Source of the DNA: Cacajao melanocephalus
Taxonomy: Eukaryota > Chordata > Mammalia > Primates > Pitheciidae
Length of the DNA stretch: 64,000 bases
Reading direction: 5' to 3'
NCBI GenBank assembly: GCA_963573385.1
Contig: CAUYLG010022055.1
Coordinates: 1-64,000 of the forward strand
How positions within the stretch are numbered: the first letter of the stretch is position 1; every line of letters begins with the position of its first letter. Shown piece after piece: positions 27,761 to 41,803 of this stretch. Position numbers and translations under genes: made by a program. The notes under the pieces were generated by a model. That model was not told where the DNA came from. It did no database searches and was given only the letters and a program-made list of their open reading frames with translations.

Positions 27761-28224
27761 GGGGAGGGAACCTGAGGCTCTCTAGCTTTTAATTGGGAAG
27801 CATGGGCAGAGAAGAAGGCGACGGAGGCGCGACAGCACAGAAGTAGAAGGAAAACCAGGAAACCAGGGTGGGTACTGGTGACACAAACAAAGGGAAAGGC
27901 AAGTTTGAAGAAGGAAAGAATGGGCAGCAGGTGTCACTGTGGGGCATTAGGAAGCGAGTTCCCTGGAGGCACACAGGCAGGCAGGTGGCAGGGCCTGGCA
28001 AGGTCCCAGGGGCAGGGATACCCAGGCCAGGTGGGTGTGTCATTGTCTCAGCAGCATCCCGGGGAATGAAGACAGACAGATATTGACAAATAACTCCCAA
28101 CAGTTGTTTGCTCAAAGAAGTTAACTCTAGACGGTGTCAACCCCATGTTCAGCCGCTGGCTGTGAATGCACACATCCATGTGTTATTGTGGCCAGGGCAT
28201 TAGTTCCCTTCCTGAATCGGCTGC

Positions 28225-28370
28225 TCACCGGAAGTGACCTTGAATGAGATTCCCCTCTGACCCTCAGTTTCCTCACAGCAAAGTGAAAATGGCAGGACCT
28301 GCCTCAGAGAGCTTTTGAGGGGAAGATTCACAGTGCCTGGCACATTGTGGGCCTTGGTATTAGCTACCTT
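28225..28370 (+). repeat. MIR SINE
   Basis: ccctcagtttcctcacagca, ggacctgcctcagagagctt and cacagtgcctggcacattgt are clear sense-MIR strings. Confidence 0.7.
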
Positions 28371-28463
28371 CTCTTTTCCAGGGTGGTGTGCTAAATACCA
28401 AAGCACCTGCCACCCTCATCTCATCTGTTGAACTCTGTGGCATCTGCTGCCTCTTGGTCTTTT

Positions 28464-28736
28464 TATTTTTTTGAGACAGAATTTCACTCTGTCATCCAGG
28501 CTAGAGTGCAGTAGTGCCATCTCTGCTCACTGCAGTTGCCTCCCAGGTTCAAGCAATTCTCGAGTCTCAGCTTCCTGAGTAGCTGGGATTACAGACACCC
28601 GCCACTACGCCTGGCTAGTAGAGACGGGGTTTCACCATGTTGGCCAGGCTGGTCTCGAACTCCTGACCTCAAGTGAGCCACCCTCCTTGGACTCCCAAAG
28701 TGCTGGAATTACAGGAGTGAATCACTGCGCCCAGCC
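28464..28736 (-). repeat. Alu element, antisense
   Basis: From tttttgagacagaatttcac to cactgcgcccagcc, with a small deletion near the middle linker. Duplications tgcctcttggtcttt at 28448-28462 and 28737-28751 flank it. Confidence 0.92.
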
Positions 28737-28817
28737 TGCCTCTTGGTCTTTCATCCCAGTCCTCTCAGGCTTGGCCTCTCCGTTCAGAAATTCTGCTGTT
28801 TATGCTGAAAATTATAT

Positions 28818-28895
28818 GATCCCAGCACTTTGGAAGGCCGAGGCAGGTGGATTACTTGAGGTCGGGAGTTCGAGACCAGCCTGGGTGATGTGGTG
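28818..28895 (+). repeat. Alu fragment, sense
   Basis: gatcccagcactttggaagg, ccgaggcaggtggattactt and gagaccagcctgggtgat come from the Alu left arm; both ends are missing. It lies about 80 bases from the antisense Alu at 28464-28736. Confidence 0.85.
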
Positions 28896-29477
28896 GCCGT
28901 TCTGTGGAGGCAGGAGCTGTGTGGAAGATTTTATGGATGGGATACAGCTCTACCAGCCTTCAAGGTTGGATAGGATTTCACAAGAGAGGGGGCAGTGCCT
29001 ATCCAGAGCCCAGGTGCAGGAATGGCAAAGAACTGGCATGATTGGTGTAGCTGGCAGGAGCAGAGGGTGGAAAGTGCCCAAGAGGTGTGGCTGTGTGCAG
29101 AGCCGGAGCTGAGCCAGAATAGGGAGCCTCTGGAACGTCACTGGGACTCAGCCCGGAACCCAGCAGGTCCAGAGCCCCACTCTGCGGTATGTGGGAGGAA
29201 CAGGACCTGGTCCTGACCCTGCAAATGCTGTCAGTCTCCTGGGGAGGACTAGAACTTGTGCATCAGAATTTTAATTCAAGGCAGAATGGGATGCTTCCAG
29301 TGTTGGAACTAGACACAGTGCAGTGGGAACAGAGAGGAGGGAGATTCACATTAGCCAGGAGATGCCAAGAAAACTCCAAGAAGATGAGGTGTTTGTGCTT
29401 CTGGAGGAAATAGAAATGTTTTAGCTTTAAACTTACCGTTTTTCTATGTTGTTGGTTAAAATTTATGGAATTGCTGA

Positions 29478-29625
29478 GCTTTAGTCTTGGAAGAGACCTT
29501 AGGGATCTTCAGATCTTTCATTTAGCAGACAAAGAAACGGAGGCCCTAGGAGATAAGGTGACTTGCCTCAGATGGCACAGCCCCAAAGACTGGAAGCCAA
29601 GTCCCCGGACTTGTGATTGGCTTCT
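29478..29625 (-). repeat. MIR-like SINE fragment
   Basis: agacaaagaaacggaggccc, gtgacttgcctcagatggca and agccaagtccccggacttg follow reverse MIR order, with a preceding ggaagagaccttagggatct stretch seen in related old repeats. Confidence 0.55.
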
Positions 29626-29727
29626 TTATATGTTGGTCTGTGAAGTTAGGGATTTAACAACCATTTTGCTGGCCTCTAAAGGAGCTGAGAGTTAAATTAG
29701 CCTGTTGAGTGGACCTGGAGCCCCTAG

Positions 29728-30051
<324 letters not shown>

Positions 30052-31679
30052 CAGCACTAGAGTTTTAAGAACCTGAAGGGTACCCAATTTGAAATAAAAG
30101 TAGGCTGGGTTGTTCCAAAATCAAGTAAAGAGGAAGCAGGCAACAGTTCTGTTTTACAGTTTAAATGGAACAAGGACTGAGAAGCCAGAACCAAACCATA
30201 GCAGCTCTTTTCCTACTCAGTTGAACGTTTAGCTGCACTGATATACCAGCCTACCCATAGAGCAAACATTAATTAGTGAACAGCCTCAGCTGCTAGGGCT
30301 AATGTTTCCAAAGCTTAGAAGGGCAATAGCTGTAAAACTAGTCTCATAGTGACACCCAGGCAAGGAACATTCTAGACATCAAATTGGTAGAGAAGGATTT
30401 TGTGAATTAGCGTTCATCTTTAAAGACCTCTCAGAAGACTGATGTTTGAAGGGTCCAACCTCTTGTTGAACTTGGCTTTTTAATTGAGTATATTGCTTTG
30501 AAAGGTTGGTTTATTTGGTTAACAAATTCTGAATTATGAGTAACAGGTTTGGTTCAGTTAAGAAAGTGGACATTGTAGATTTCCTGACCAAGTATGTCAT
30601 GGTAAAATTAGGCAGGTGCAGCTATCCAGTTGTCCAAGACACTTGAGTGCCCCAGTGTTTCGGGTGAGCCGCGGGCAACAGTCCCTGAGCACTGAAGCAG
30701 GGAAGGCTTTTAAACCAAGAAGGGACTGGTGGCGAGAGGAAGATGTGTCCCACAGCATGCAATGTAGGATAGCATCCAAGGATGGGCTGCAGGCATTGAC
30801 ACGTGTTAGAGCTCACCGTGGCCAGAGCCACGGCAAGTCAGAGGTGGTGTTGTCAGGAATGCAGAGGGAAGGACGGCTGTAATTCATGTTTGGAAGGATC
30901 GCTGGGATCTGGTAAGAAGGTACTAGATTTTTCAGGGAGTAGGTGATGAATTACACGAAGACAGCGTGGTAATCTGCACCCTGGTAACTAGAAGCATGGT
31001 GCTGTCATCAGTTGAGACAGAAGATGGGTGGCGGGAAACAGCAGAGGAGCTGGTCTGTGAGGAAGACAAGTTTGGCTTAGGATAAGGATTGGGAAACTAT
31101 AGTATCGTTTCCGTATAGCCTGTGACTAAGAATTGCTTTCACCATTGTTAAAGAGGCGTATGTGACAGAGAGCACGCACCAAGCCTCAAATATGCACTCT
31201 CTAGCTCTTTCCAGAAGTTTGCGGTCCTGGTTTAGAGCACATTGTCTGGCTGTGAATGGGGCCTCTCAAGAGGTGGTTGAAGTCAGCAGGGGAGGGAAAT
31301 GGGGCCTGAGGCAGCAGTGCAGCCCTGGGCTGTGTGTGCATCTTCCTCTCAGCTGGGGTCAAATCAGAGGAACCAGGAAGAGGGCACCAGACTCACCTGG
31401 CATGAATAGGCAAGGAGCAGCAGAGGGACAGGCGAGGAAGAGGAGGAGATTCCGGAGGCCCAAGAAGGAGGTTGCACAAGAAGCTTTCGCTGCAGCCCCA
31501 GGAGTCAGGGCATAGTGGGATGGGGAGAAGCTGAATGTTTGGTCACAAGCGAGGGGGGTGATTTTTAAGAGAAGAGCTTCTGTAGAGGGCTAGGCACAGA
31601 ATCCAGATGGCATGTGCTTACACAGGGCAGGCAGTAGCCACTGGTATTAGATCATAATGTTGTGACTGCAAGGTCAGCC

Positions 31680-32210
31680 GAAGGCATTTTCAAGATAGGG
31701 AGATTGGAGCATTTGCGAAGCCGTGAGATTGAAGCCACAGACCACGGGAAAGAGCATCTTTGGTTCGAGGAGCAGACAGTGGGTGGTGGGGTTCTGAGCA
31801 GGGGTGGAGGGGTTGTTTGATGGAAGAGGAGGAGGAGAAATTCTCGACCATGGCTCAGCTGATGTCCTTGTGAAATGGGAGGTGAGGGCATGTGCAGAGG
31901 AGGGGAGTGGGAAGGGGGCAGCCTGGAACAGCCACTTGGTGGGGCGCCACTAGGTATGCAGCGAAATCCAAGAGATGAACACAGAATCCTTGTGCGCAGC
32001 AAGTGCCCTCTGGAGGCCCAAGTCCCAGTGTCTTCCTTCTTCTTGCATCCGTTTTAACAGATGCGGAGAAGGTGCACTTTGCGCCTGAGATAAGCTTGGG
32101 GATTGAGACGGGCAGCGCGGTTCACGGAGGGTACAGGGTGGTTGTAGAAGCATCAGGGTGTCTGCTCTCCTCATCCAAGCTGGAGATGGAGCTGTGATCC
32201 TGAAACAGCT
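31680..32210 (-). repeat. Possible segment of the ancient repeat family seen at 3195-5450
   Basis: gaaattctcgaccatggctc, tgtgaaatgggaggtgaggg and ggggagtgggaagggggcag fit the purine-rich central part of that family. Weak, based on general similarity only. Confidence 0.3.
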
Positions 32211-32574
32211 CTGAGGGACTGGACAAATTTTGGAGCTTGAAAGAGCCCCTTTCCCTTCCTCTGTCAATCCATTGGCCTCAGAATGGGAGAGAACAGAGCA
32301 CCACACGAGCTGAAGGTCGCGGAGTCAGTTTCTTCTTTAGCGGAGATGCATTCACTGTCCAGAAACCAGTATTATCTGACAGCAGCAAATTAGTAGCCTG
32401 TGCTGCTGCTGCCGTTGCGTGTCAAGTCTGAGGGTTTATTTATTGAGCTGATGAGTGGGGTCTTTCAGGGTCTGTGTGACAGGTACTGATCTTTGTCATT
32501 GTCTGACTCAAGTTTAGCCCTGGCATATGTGGAATTACCATGTGCAGTCTGTCAGACATCCCTGTGGGTGCGAG

Positions 32575-32690
32575 GAAGCCTGTGACACAAATATGATGAC
32601 CTACTGTGTGACAGGCATTGTGGGGACATAAAGGGGATGGAGAAATCCCAAGTGTGATTATGTCAGTGGAGAGATTTTATAGTCTAAATT
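32575..32690 (-). repeat. Fragment of the ancient repeat family seen at 3195-5450
   Basis: gacctactgtgtgacaggca, ttgtggggacataaagggg and tcagtggagagattttatag match the first part of that family. Confidence 0.4.
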
Positions 32691-32807
32691 TATTACCGAA
32701 CTGATGAATTGAGGTACTTACATGAATTTCTCAAAGACAACGTATTTTTAGTTATTTTGTGTTCCTTAAAGTTCTGTCCCTCTCCGCCCCTACATCTTTT
32801 ATGTCAT

Positions 32808-33162
32808 TGTTGCATTCTGAATGTTCGGATCCTCCCTCAAATTCCTGAGTTGAAATCCTGACCCCTAAGGTGATAGTATGAGGAAATGGAACCTTTGGTG
32901 GGGATTAGGCCATGAGGGAGGGGCCTTCATGAATGGAATTAGCTCCCTCATCAAAGAAACTTCTGAGAGCTTCCACCACATGGGGACACAGCAAGAAAGT
33001 GCCACCAGTGAGAAAGTGGACCCTCACTAGACATGGAATCTGCCAGCACCTTCATCTTGGACTTCCCAACCTCCAGAGCAGAAATAAGGTTTCTATGGTT
33101 TATAAGCCACGTCTCCTTTGATACTAACCTGTTAGAGCAGCCCAGATAGATGAAGATAATCA
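32808..33162 (+). repeat. MLT1-type MaLR LTR, sense
   Basis: It opens tgttgcattctgaatgttc and contains ttgaaatcctgacccctaag, gggattaggccatgagggag, ccaccacatggggacacagc, catcttggacttcccaacct and tttataagccacgtctcc. This is the sense order of the same LTR group found reversed at 26602-26968. Solo LTR. Confidence 0.75.
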
Positions 33163-33907
33163 TCGACTGGTGTGAGACTGGGGACCTTATCTTTCACACA
33201 CTTAAGAAATCCAGTTACCCCTCAGTGCTTATTATGGGTTCTACGCAGAGTCTGCATTCTAAGATAATTGGCCATTGTATTTTCTAGGATTGGAGAACCC
33301 CAAGCAAACCACGCTTTTAGAAAAACCCGCCTTCCTTTTACTTGTCAGTAAAGGTAGGAGGTTGAAAAGGGATATTAGTGTGTTTAGCAGCCCTCTGCCC
33401 CGCTTCCTTTTGAGGTTTAATCAGGGTGGTTCACAGATGTTCTGAATACCAATTTAGTAACACTAGATAGTCTCCAAACCTACTTTTCACTTGGAATTGC
33501 CTTTTCACTATACTTTGGGATAAACAGACACCTAAAGGATGATGAGCTGCCTCCTACATCAGCTGTTTTAAGTGGACAGCCCTAACAGGGTTTCACTGGA
33601 CTTGAATGAGAGTACGTAAGTCATACCTGGTTAACGTGCACTCCACTGATTTGGAGTCCTGGAAATCAGCATAGGGACTAAGCTGTAGTTTCCTTTTTGT
33701 ATTCTAAGCACACCCAAAGAAATTAATTGTGAATGATGGGAACCAAAACTTAAACAGAGGATGTTTTCCAGTGGCATGAAGCATTTCGGAAGCCTTCATT
33801 TACACAGGCACACTAATGTGCCATTTGTCATTCTGACCTTTTTAAAACCAGTCCCCAAATGACCTCAGATGTATAGCATTTCATTAGCCTAGTTGCTGTA
33901 TATATTA

Positions 33908-34135
33908 GATTGAGTATCCCTAACCTGGAAATCCAAAATGCTTCAAAATCTAAAACTTTTTGAGCATTGACGATGATGTGCAAAGGAAATGCTCATTGGA
34001 GCATTTCAGATAAAGACTTTCAGATTAGGGATGCTAAACTCGTAAGTATAATGCAAATATTCCAAAATTCAAAAATATCCAAAATTGGAAACACTTCTGG
34101 TCCCAAGCATTTTAGATAAGGTATACTCAACCTGT
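33908..34135 (+). repeat. Non-autonomous DNA transposon (Tigger-like MITE)
   Basis: It begins ttgagtatccctaacctgga and ends aaggtatactcaacctg, an inverted pair of termini. Inside, gcaaaggaaatgctcattgg and cttctggtcccaagcatttt follow a common MITE with pogo-type relatives. Subfamily not assigned. Confidence 0.65.
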
Positions 34136-34914
34136 ATTTAGAAGTCACAAAACCATACATTTTAAAAGAAACAGTTTGTAATTCACTGTTGTATTTTCCA
34201 TAATTTAGGCACTCACCCCTACTGTTAATTCACTTTAAAGTGAATTAATGACACTTTACAGTTTCACAGTGTATGGTTGCCCCTGACCTTTTATATCATG
34301 GAATATTGGCAAATAAGTCACATCCTAGAAATATAGGTATGGTGGATTCTAGGCCCTTCTGTGTCCAGAAAGCTGTTCTGAGCCTGCAGAAGAGAAGAGA
34401 GTATGTATCAGGTTCCTGAGGATGGATGAAGATGAGGCTGTTAGTCATTATGTTTCCTTGCAGAAAATTGCTTACAATTAAAAGGAATTTATATTTGCAC
34501 AGAAACACTCAGAAAAGTGACTTTGTTAGCTGTGTTTTTTTAGGCTGATCTTTCAGTTGAAAATATTTAATTACTAGAGTATATTTTCCCTTTCCTGTTG
34601 TGGTTCATGAATTTTGCAGCCACCTCCTTTTCTTGACTAATTACACTGAGCAGTTGTCTGTTGCTACAACTTCTGCCAAACAGCTGTTATTGTTGAGTGC
34701 TAAAAGAAAGAACACTAGTCACAAAAATTGGTTATATCCTAAGATATGAAATAAATAAAATAAAAGAGAGCCCAATTGGCCTGCTGTTGTCATCCCTGGC
34801 CATGGGTCTGATTATTTACAACCATGAGATCAAGTGTTGTGATTCTGAACAGCCAATCATGGATGCCCTGGCAGTATGCAATGTAAATGTGTTTTCTCTT
34901 TTGGGGGCCGCCAG

Positions 34915-34993
34915 TCCTGTCACACCCTCTGCGCTCGCTGAGCTTCTTGACCTGTTGGACAGCAGAACGATTTCTTCATCAGCAGCTAAACAG
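34915..34993 (+). CDS. GATB: GATB coding exon (tail domain)
   Basis: The acceptor is ggccgccag with a TCTTTT tract upstream, and the donor is gtatgt at 34994. The first base completes a Ser codon, followed by [20 protein letters not shown] and SSAAKQ, ending on a full codon. The L..L...I....AK pattern is the conserved helix-turn-helix core of the GatB/YqeY tail. Length is 79 nt, about residues 445-470. It appears identical to the human exon as I remember it. Confidence 0.95.
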
Positions 34994-35110
34994 GTATGTC
35001 CATACTCCCTACAGCTTCTGACTGTGCCACTGTCCCGAGAAATGCTTTCTGTGATACCCCAATGCCATCACTGAGTGACTTGAATCATGGAAGTAGTAAA
35101 TGCTTGTAGT

Positions 35111-35371
<261 letters not shown>

Positions 35372-36879
35372 ATAGTAATGTTTTTAATGCTGAAAGGTAG
35401 AAACATTTAGCAAGGATATGAAGCCAATATGTGCAATGCAGCCACTTTGCTTCTCATCATCATTGCTAACCTGAGGGAACAGTTATTGTCAGGTCCTGCC
35501 CTGAACTTCTCCCCGCGTAACATGTCTTCCCTGGGCCTTTTACACCTGAGCACTTTGCCTCGTGCCCAAGGCAGCCTCAGCTCAGCTCTCAGCCTACCTG
35601 GGGCTCGTGTCCTGCCCTCCACAGCCTCCCAGCCAGTCCCAGGGCCTCCCTTATCCCTGCTGCACAGTTGCCCTTGGAGAGTCTGTCCTCAGCACGGAGG
35701 TTGAAGTCAGACTGTAGATAAAATGTTACAGACATGCCCAGTATGTGAAAACCCAGAAAAACAGCATCATCCTAAGCAGCTGTTGTCTGTCTGTACCTTG
35801 ACCTAATAGTGCTGGGTGGGTGAAAGACTTCTGGAATTCAGAAAATTCTTAAAAATACGTACTCAGAAAGATAAGGAATACCAAGGCGGCTGCCTTATCT
35901 CAGCTTCAGAGATAGCAGCTGTCAATGCTTCAGCCAGGAGTTTAATGTTATTTTAATGGTGTCTTTTGCATGTAACGATTATCTGCACTGACAGTAGTGG
36001 CAGGTTACAAAGGGAGGCTGGGGGAAAGTGGCTGCTTTTGGCTAATGATGAGGCACCATGGCGCACACACCGGGCTGGGTGCTGTGGAACCGGAGACAGG
36101 ACTAATAAAGTCTCTGTTTACCCACCTCGAGTGAGGCTGTCAACAACAGGGACCTCGCCGCATTTAGGAAAGGCTCTCGCTTGTCTGGATGTCAGGGGAA
36201 TACAAATGTATATTACAATGTTCAGCAGTTGCAGGAAGATTAGATGGCCTGAGGGCAGAAAAAAACACTATACATATATACATATACAGAAGAGCACATG
36301 AATTATAGTATGTGAAATGAAAGAAGGAAAAAACCTTCCCCTTCTTCCTACCCATCCTGCCCCACAACAAAACAAAAACCTAGTGCAGTGAATAAGATAG
36401 TTCCAGTAGGAAGAAATGGAAAATGTTGGAAGATGCTGACAGCTGGGTTCAGATGTAGAGACGCTTTCAGATTTTATCAACTTCTAGCATGTTGAAAGGA
36501 GGTGGCTTCTGTGAGGCATCAGATGAAAATACAAGCCTGGCTAGAAGGGCGTCTAGTGTGTGCTGCGTAAGGGGATCCCCCTATGTGTCAGTGCCTTGGG
36601 GTTTTTTGTTTTTCTACCTTTTGTTTTCTGTTTTTAGAAAATTACTGATTTTCTAGGGGAAAGTAATATATATTGATTATAAGAAAAATAAGTAGTACAA
36701 AAAAGACTCTCAGATTCTACCACCTTGAAATAGCTACCTTTAATATTAGATGAACATAAGGAAAGAACTAGGGGGAGGAGGGAGGAAGAAAGGATAGCAA
36801 CAAAGACTTTCAAAAACTGAAGTTATAGGGTACTTTTTAAAGTTCATTTTTTATTTTAATTATAAAGTGTCCTGAACAT

Positions 36880-37420
36880 TTTATCTGGATATTTTATGTA
36901 TTTACTTTGTATTATTTATTTTTATCTGGATGGTTTATGAAAAGTCATCTGTGTTGTGTCACGCGTCTGTCCTTCACTCCTTTTTAGGGCTAAATGGGGC
37001 TGCTCGTCTGCCAAGCCCCTCTACCGTTGTATGGACACACCCCATTTTGTCTGTCCATTTGTCAGTTGATGGATATTCGAGTTGTTTCCAATTTTGGCTA
37101 TTAGGAATAATGTGGCCTTGAACGGTCATGTACAAGTGTTTGAGCACAGGTTGGGTGTATACCTACAGGAATGGAATTTCTGGGTCATAAGGTAATGCTG
37201 TGTTTAACGTTATGAGGAAGTGCCAGACTATATTCTAAAATGGCTGCACCTTCTTACAATCTTATCTGCAGTGTGTGAGGGTTCCAGTTTCTCCATGTCC
37301 TCACCAGCACTTGTTATTGTTCATCTTTTTTATTCTACAGCCATCCTTGTGGATGTGAAGTTGTATCTCACTGTGGATTTGATTTGCATTTCCATAATCC
37401 ATTGAGAATATTTTTGTATC
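36880..37420 (-). repeat. Old L1 (L1M-type) fragment, antisense
   Basis: tcagttgatggatattcgag, aggaatggaatttctgggtc, tctccatgtcctcaccagca and gtgaagttgtatctcactgt are standard antisense L1 ORF2-end strings. Diverged, with no intact frame. Confidence 0.8.
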
Positions 37421-39517
37421 TTATTTTTATAGTATACTTTTTTTAAAATGAAAAAATGCATTGCAGTTTTTTTTTTTTCCATATTTAACAGTAGAGTCCA
37501 AGCATGGCATGGGTTTTAGAAAGTTGTGAGCCAGAACAAAAAGACTCTCTGATCCTACTGGTTATTGGTATTGCCTCTGGCAGAACTGGAAGAGGCTCCA
37601 TTAAGTGTTTAGATGACCAGGGGATAAGGAAGAAAGGTGAATGAGTGACTGACTCCTAGGGATGACAGACACACAGGAAGAAGAACCTTGTTCTGAGAGC
37701 AGAATTCTGAATTCCAAACAGCCTCCCACTTTGTGCTCTGATCAGTTATTAACCTGCCTTCCTCTGCCTGTCTCTCACTGACTTCCTTATGCATTATTTT
37801 CATTCCTTCTGCATTTCACTGCACCCTCCTCCCAGGTGTCCTGCCAGTGCTTCCAATATTTACAAATCTTATCCCTTCAGCACCCCAGGGCCAGGGGAGT
37901 TAAGAGGTTGCTACCACGAAGCAGCCCTGTTCTTCAGAATCAGAAATAGAAGCTGGGAAATAATAGATCATTATGAGCAGTTACCTCCTGATAACTGTAG
38001 ACAAAAGCATCCCGTGTGCCCCTCACAAGACCCAGGCTGTGTACTGAAGTGGCAGGTGGCACCCTGTCTCCTCCCCTCACTAAAGACAGGGTCAGCTTGG
38101 ACATCTCAGACTCGCAAACTGTCAGAGTCACAGCTAACCTGAAAACAGCCTCCCAGGATTCCCAAGCCTCTTGTGACTCAGAAGCTCTGGATGTTGTCCA
38201 GACGCTGGTCAGTCATGGTTCAAGGGAAATTGTATGGGGTGTAGGTGCATCTCCTTCATGCACGCCTGGAAATAGATGCAGATGATCCACCATCCCCTGA
38301 ATTGTCCAGTTTACGTTTCTGGCAGGACCCAGCTAGATTGGGTGCCATAGAGATAGAAATCGCGTTTAACACACAAGCGTGCCATAATAACCCATCTCTT
38401 GTCTACTTTGGGGTCTGCTTTAAAGAGAAATCACCAAAAACCTTTTAATGAACAAAATGTCATCTATCATGCACTAAAGCTGTATTACAAATGACAAGAT
38501 GTCTTCTGTCTTTCAGTGCTTCAGTTATCTGCCGAGTTTACTGGGCCCCACTTTCTTAGGGGCTTGGGTTGATGTTTATACCTTTCTAGAAAAGTAACCT
38601 TTCACAATACTTGCCTTTGACTGAAAAGGGGACTCCCTTCTCTGTAACTGTCACAGCTCCCTCTCTGCCATGTCCCTCGAACAGGTCTTTCCTCCATATC
38701 CTGACCTTAGAAACCCAGGGCAGGCAGGGAGAGGCTGGGGGCCTGTGTGCTGTCCTTCAGGATACTTCAAAAATAGCTTTAGCTGGAGAAACAGTTGGGT
38801 GGCAATTAAGAGGGTGTGTAAATTCAGTCCTCAGGGAACCAAAGGCCAAGTCTCTGCCCCATGTATCAGAGCTGGCTCTGGTGTCTATATGTGATGGGGG
38901 TTCCCAGCTTGCATTACCCAGTACTTCTGGTCGGCCATTTATTAACACAGAGGACCAGCACTGTGCTAGAAATTCCTCATTCCATCTGTTTGTCTTGGGT
39001 CTGCAGCAGCAGGGCCTGGGAGCTGCGCTCCTGGCTGGAAACAGTTGCACTTGGATATCACTTCCCAGGGTGTGATTAAACACAGACAAAAGCTGAGGAT
39101 TTATGCTGCAGCACAGGGCTCAGCAGCCACAGAGGCCACTCTGTGAACATCAAAGGGGCCAGGAGTAGGAGAGTCTGGCCGGGAGACAGGGCCTGCCACC
39201 ACCACCCCATTGCTCCCACCCTCCTGGGCTCCAGCCAGGAGTACACAATCCTTGTCTTAAATAGGATTGAGCAGAGGATGGGACAATTGGCATCTATTTT
39301 ATCAGCCCAGGGAGCTGCGAACTGGGGGCCTGGACTGTCATGGCCACTGCACTCATTTGTGGAGTTAACAAACGTATGTGTTCTAACTCTGGGAGGAAAG
39401 AACATGTCAGCCACTGGGCTCCCCTATGTTCCGGGAGGCTGCTGAATGATGTTTCTCTAGCGTCACTGCTTGGTACCCCCACCCCACCTGGCCCTCCTTC
39501 TCGGGGAGCAGCCAGCC

Positions 39518-39561
39518 TCTGCGTTTGAAGGCATCAGCTTCTGCATTTGAAGGCATCTGTC
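39518..39561 (+). repeat. 22-base tandem duplication
   Basis: Two adjacent copies of tctgcrtttgaaggcatc plus four bases, differing at few positions. Confidence 0.75.
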
Positions 39562-40039
39562 CTAGCTGTGCGCTGCTTCTCCTTCTGGATGGTGTGACTG
39601 GAAGTGATCCCTGAGCACTCTGCCACTCCTCTGCTTATTTTGGCCCAGGCAAATCCAGCCAGCATTTGAGCTGTGGGTCCCGCCAGGCAGAGGCTGGCTC
39701 CCGGGCCAGCCTGCTCAGGGTCTGCTCTGTGCTTTCTGCCGCAGCAGCTACCGCAGGTGTGGAGAAATCACTCCCTGGTCGGTGTGTGCAGAAGCAGACC
39801 CAGGAGTGGCCCCGCCTGCCCCCAGGCACAGGCTGCTCGTCCGCCTGGTTTTCCCGGAGGGAACTGCTGTGTAGATTTTTCAAAAGCAAGTCCTTACAGG
39901 TGGTTTCTGTTTTGAGCCAGGTTTTGAGATCTTTCCTCTCTCTTCCTGAATGTTGGACATATTCAGCTAGGAGCTTTTTTGGGAATCTGTGCAGATGCAC
40001 AGAATCATCACTGGTCAAAGTCTAGATATATGTACCAGG

Positions 40040-40330
40040 AGGGGATAATTAAATTATGATAAATACATCTGATGGATACTAGATTATATTAAGAAAGTAC
40101 TTCTGTAATAAATGAAAAAAAGGACACAAACTGAATATATATTATCACAAGTATGTTACAAAACAGAAAAAGATGGGAAGGAAAACCACCAAAATATTAA
40201 CATTGGTTTTCTTGAGGAAATGGGAATGCTGGTGATCTCTTTTGATCTCTCCTGTATTTCCTTATATTTTCTGCAGTGAATATATATTAACTAACTTTTA
40301 TCATTAGAAAACGTTCTTTAAAATGTAAGT
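40040..40330 (+). repeat. LINE 3'-end-like fragment
   Basis: attaaattatgataaataca, ttcttgaggaaatgggaatg, tctcctgtatttccttata and tctgcagtgaatatatatta keep the order of an old LINE tail. Family uncertain. Confidence 0.4.
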
Positions 40331-41803
40331 CCTAGTTCAAAAAATAAAAGTGTCAGAGAAAGGGGGCAGACAGACTCTTCAGACTTACAGGGCAGCTCCA
40401 TGGAACGCCATCCAGGTCCCCAGTGCTTCTGCTGACAACACTGCACTGATAAGCATGTTGAGGGCAAGAAGTTTCCTCCTGCTTCTGTGTCCCGCTTCTC
40501 CCAATGGCTTCCTCATTGTCAGGCCACATACATATTCACTGAGTTGAGTTGGATGCATGTGTAGGGCCAGGCTTTTCCTGAGCAGTCGGGCAGTGGCAGA
40601 GAGGTTCCCTGTGGGGAGCTTAGCCAGGACCTGCAAAGCACACCTCCTTGGCCACAGTCACGGCACACGTTTGGAGGCGCCAGGCTGAAGGCGCAGTGCC
40701 TGTTGTAGCGATGATAAGTATTTGTGATTTGTTTTGATTCAGATTGGGGAAGACTTAGAGCCCTGCTGAGACTTGGAGCATCTTCCTTTTATTTGCTTTG
40801 CTGTTCGTGCTAATTATGGAAGAGCTCTGCTTTTCCAGGAGGAATGGCTCCTGGTTGGCCCATTCTCGGCCACTAAGGTAACAGGGAATGTTCAGTGTTC
40901 AGTCATGACTGCGGGCTGGACGGAGGTGGCACCTGCAGGAGACCAGCCGAGGAAGCCATCCTCCCTGCCCCCAGTTCTGGCATTTGCTATAAGACAAGAG
41001 GAATGAAAAAACAGCTACCCTAGGAAATGCCTTCCTTGAAAATGGTTTCCTCTTTCTCGGGTTTGATGAGTTTGGGGATTTGTTGTTATCATTTTTTAAG
41101 TAGAAAAGTACACCGGTCATTAGCGTTCATTATCCTAGTCTGATTTGGGTCCAGCTCTACCTGTAGGAGATGAATGTGGTAGGCCAGGGGCCCCTGTGGA
41201 TTGTAATTTATGTTTTCAGTTGTTTGCCATTCTGTATCTTCATTATGGGGCCACTTTCCTGTCCCCACAAGTCATCTTTCCCAGCAGACTGTTTCTGGAC
41301 TTTATTTAGTACCATGGTTACCTCCTGCAGGCTGTGTGGCCCCATCCTTCAACAAAATGTCACCTCAATTAATTCAGCAGCTGTGAGACCAATCCATCAC
41401 TGGCCCTCCGACTCCCATCAGCAGGCGTCCGTGAGTGATAGGCATCTCCACACCTCCCATTTGGAGTCAGCTGGGGAGGACTCACCATCCCTGTGGGCAC
41501 GGGGGGCACCTGGCTGGCCTGAATCCTCTCACACCCTCTGCTGAGGGAGATAGCCCCAGGAGGAGACCCCGGGTGCGTTCATTCGACCTAGCTGGCTTCG
41601 TTCTCCAGCCTTGCACTCAGGGATGCCTCAGGAGAGCCAAGGCCCTGGCAGGGCAGGCAGGTGCCCTTTCCCTTCAGGCCAGGCCCAAGCAGCGGGGTCT
41701 TAATTGAATCCAGCCCCGTGCCACCACAGCGTGGCAGTGCAAATGGAGCTGCCAGAAGAGCTGACTTCTCGCTTCTCTTTCCCCTCCCTTCCCTGGCCTG
41801 TAG

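Noticed and set aside
38611..39075. 154-codon + strand frame
   Set aside because: Composition and content look random, overlapped by an equally long antisense frame; no support for a gene.
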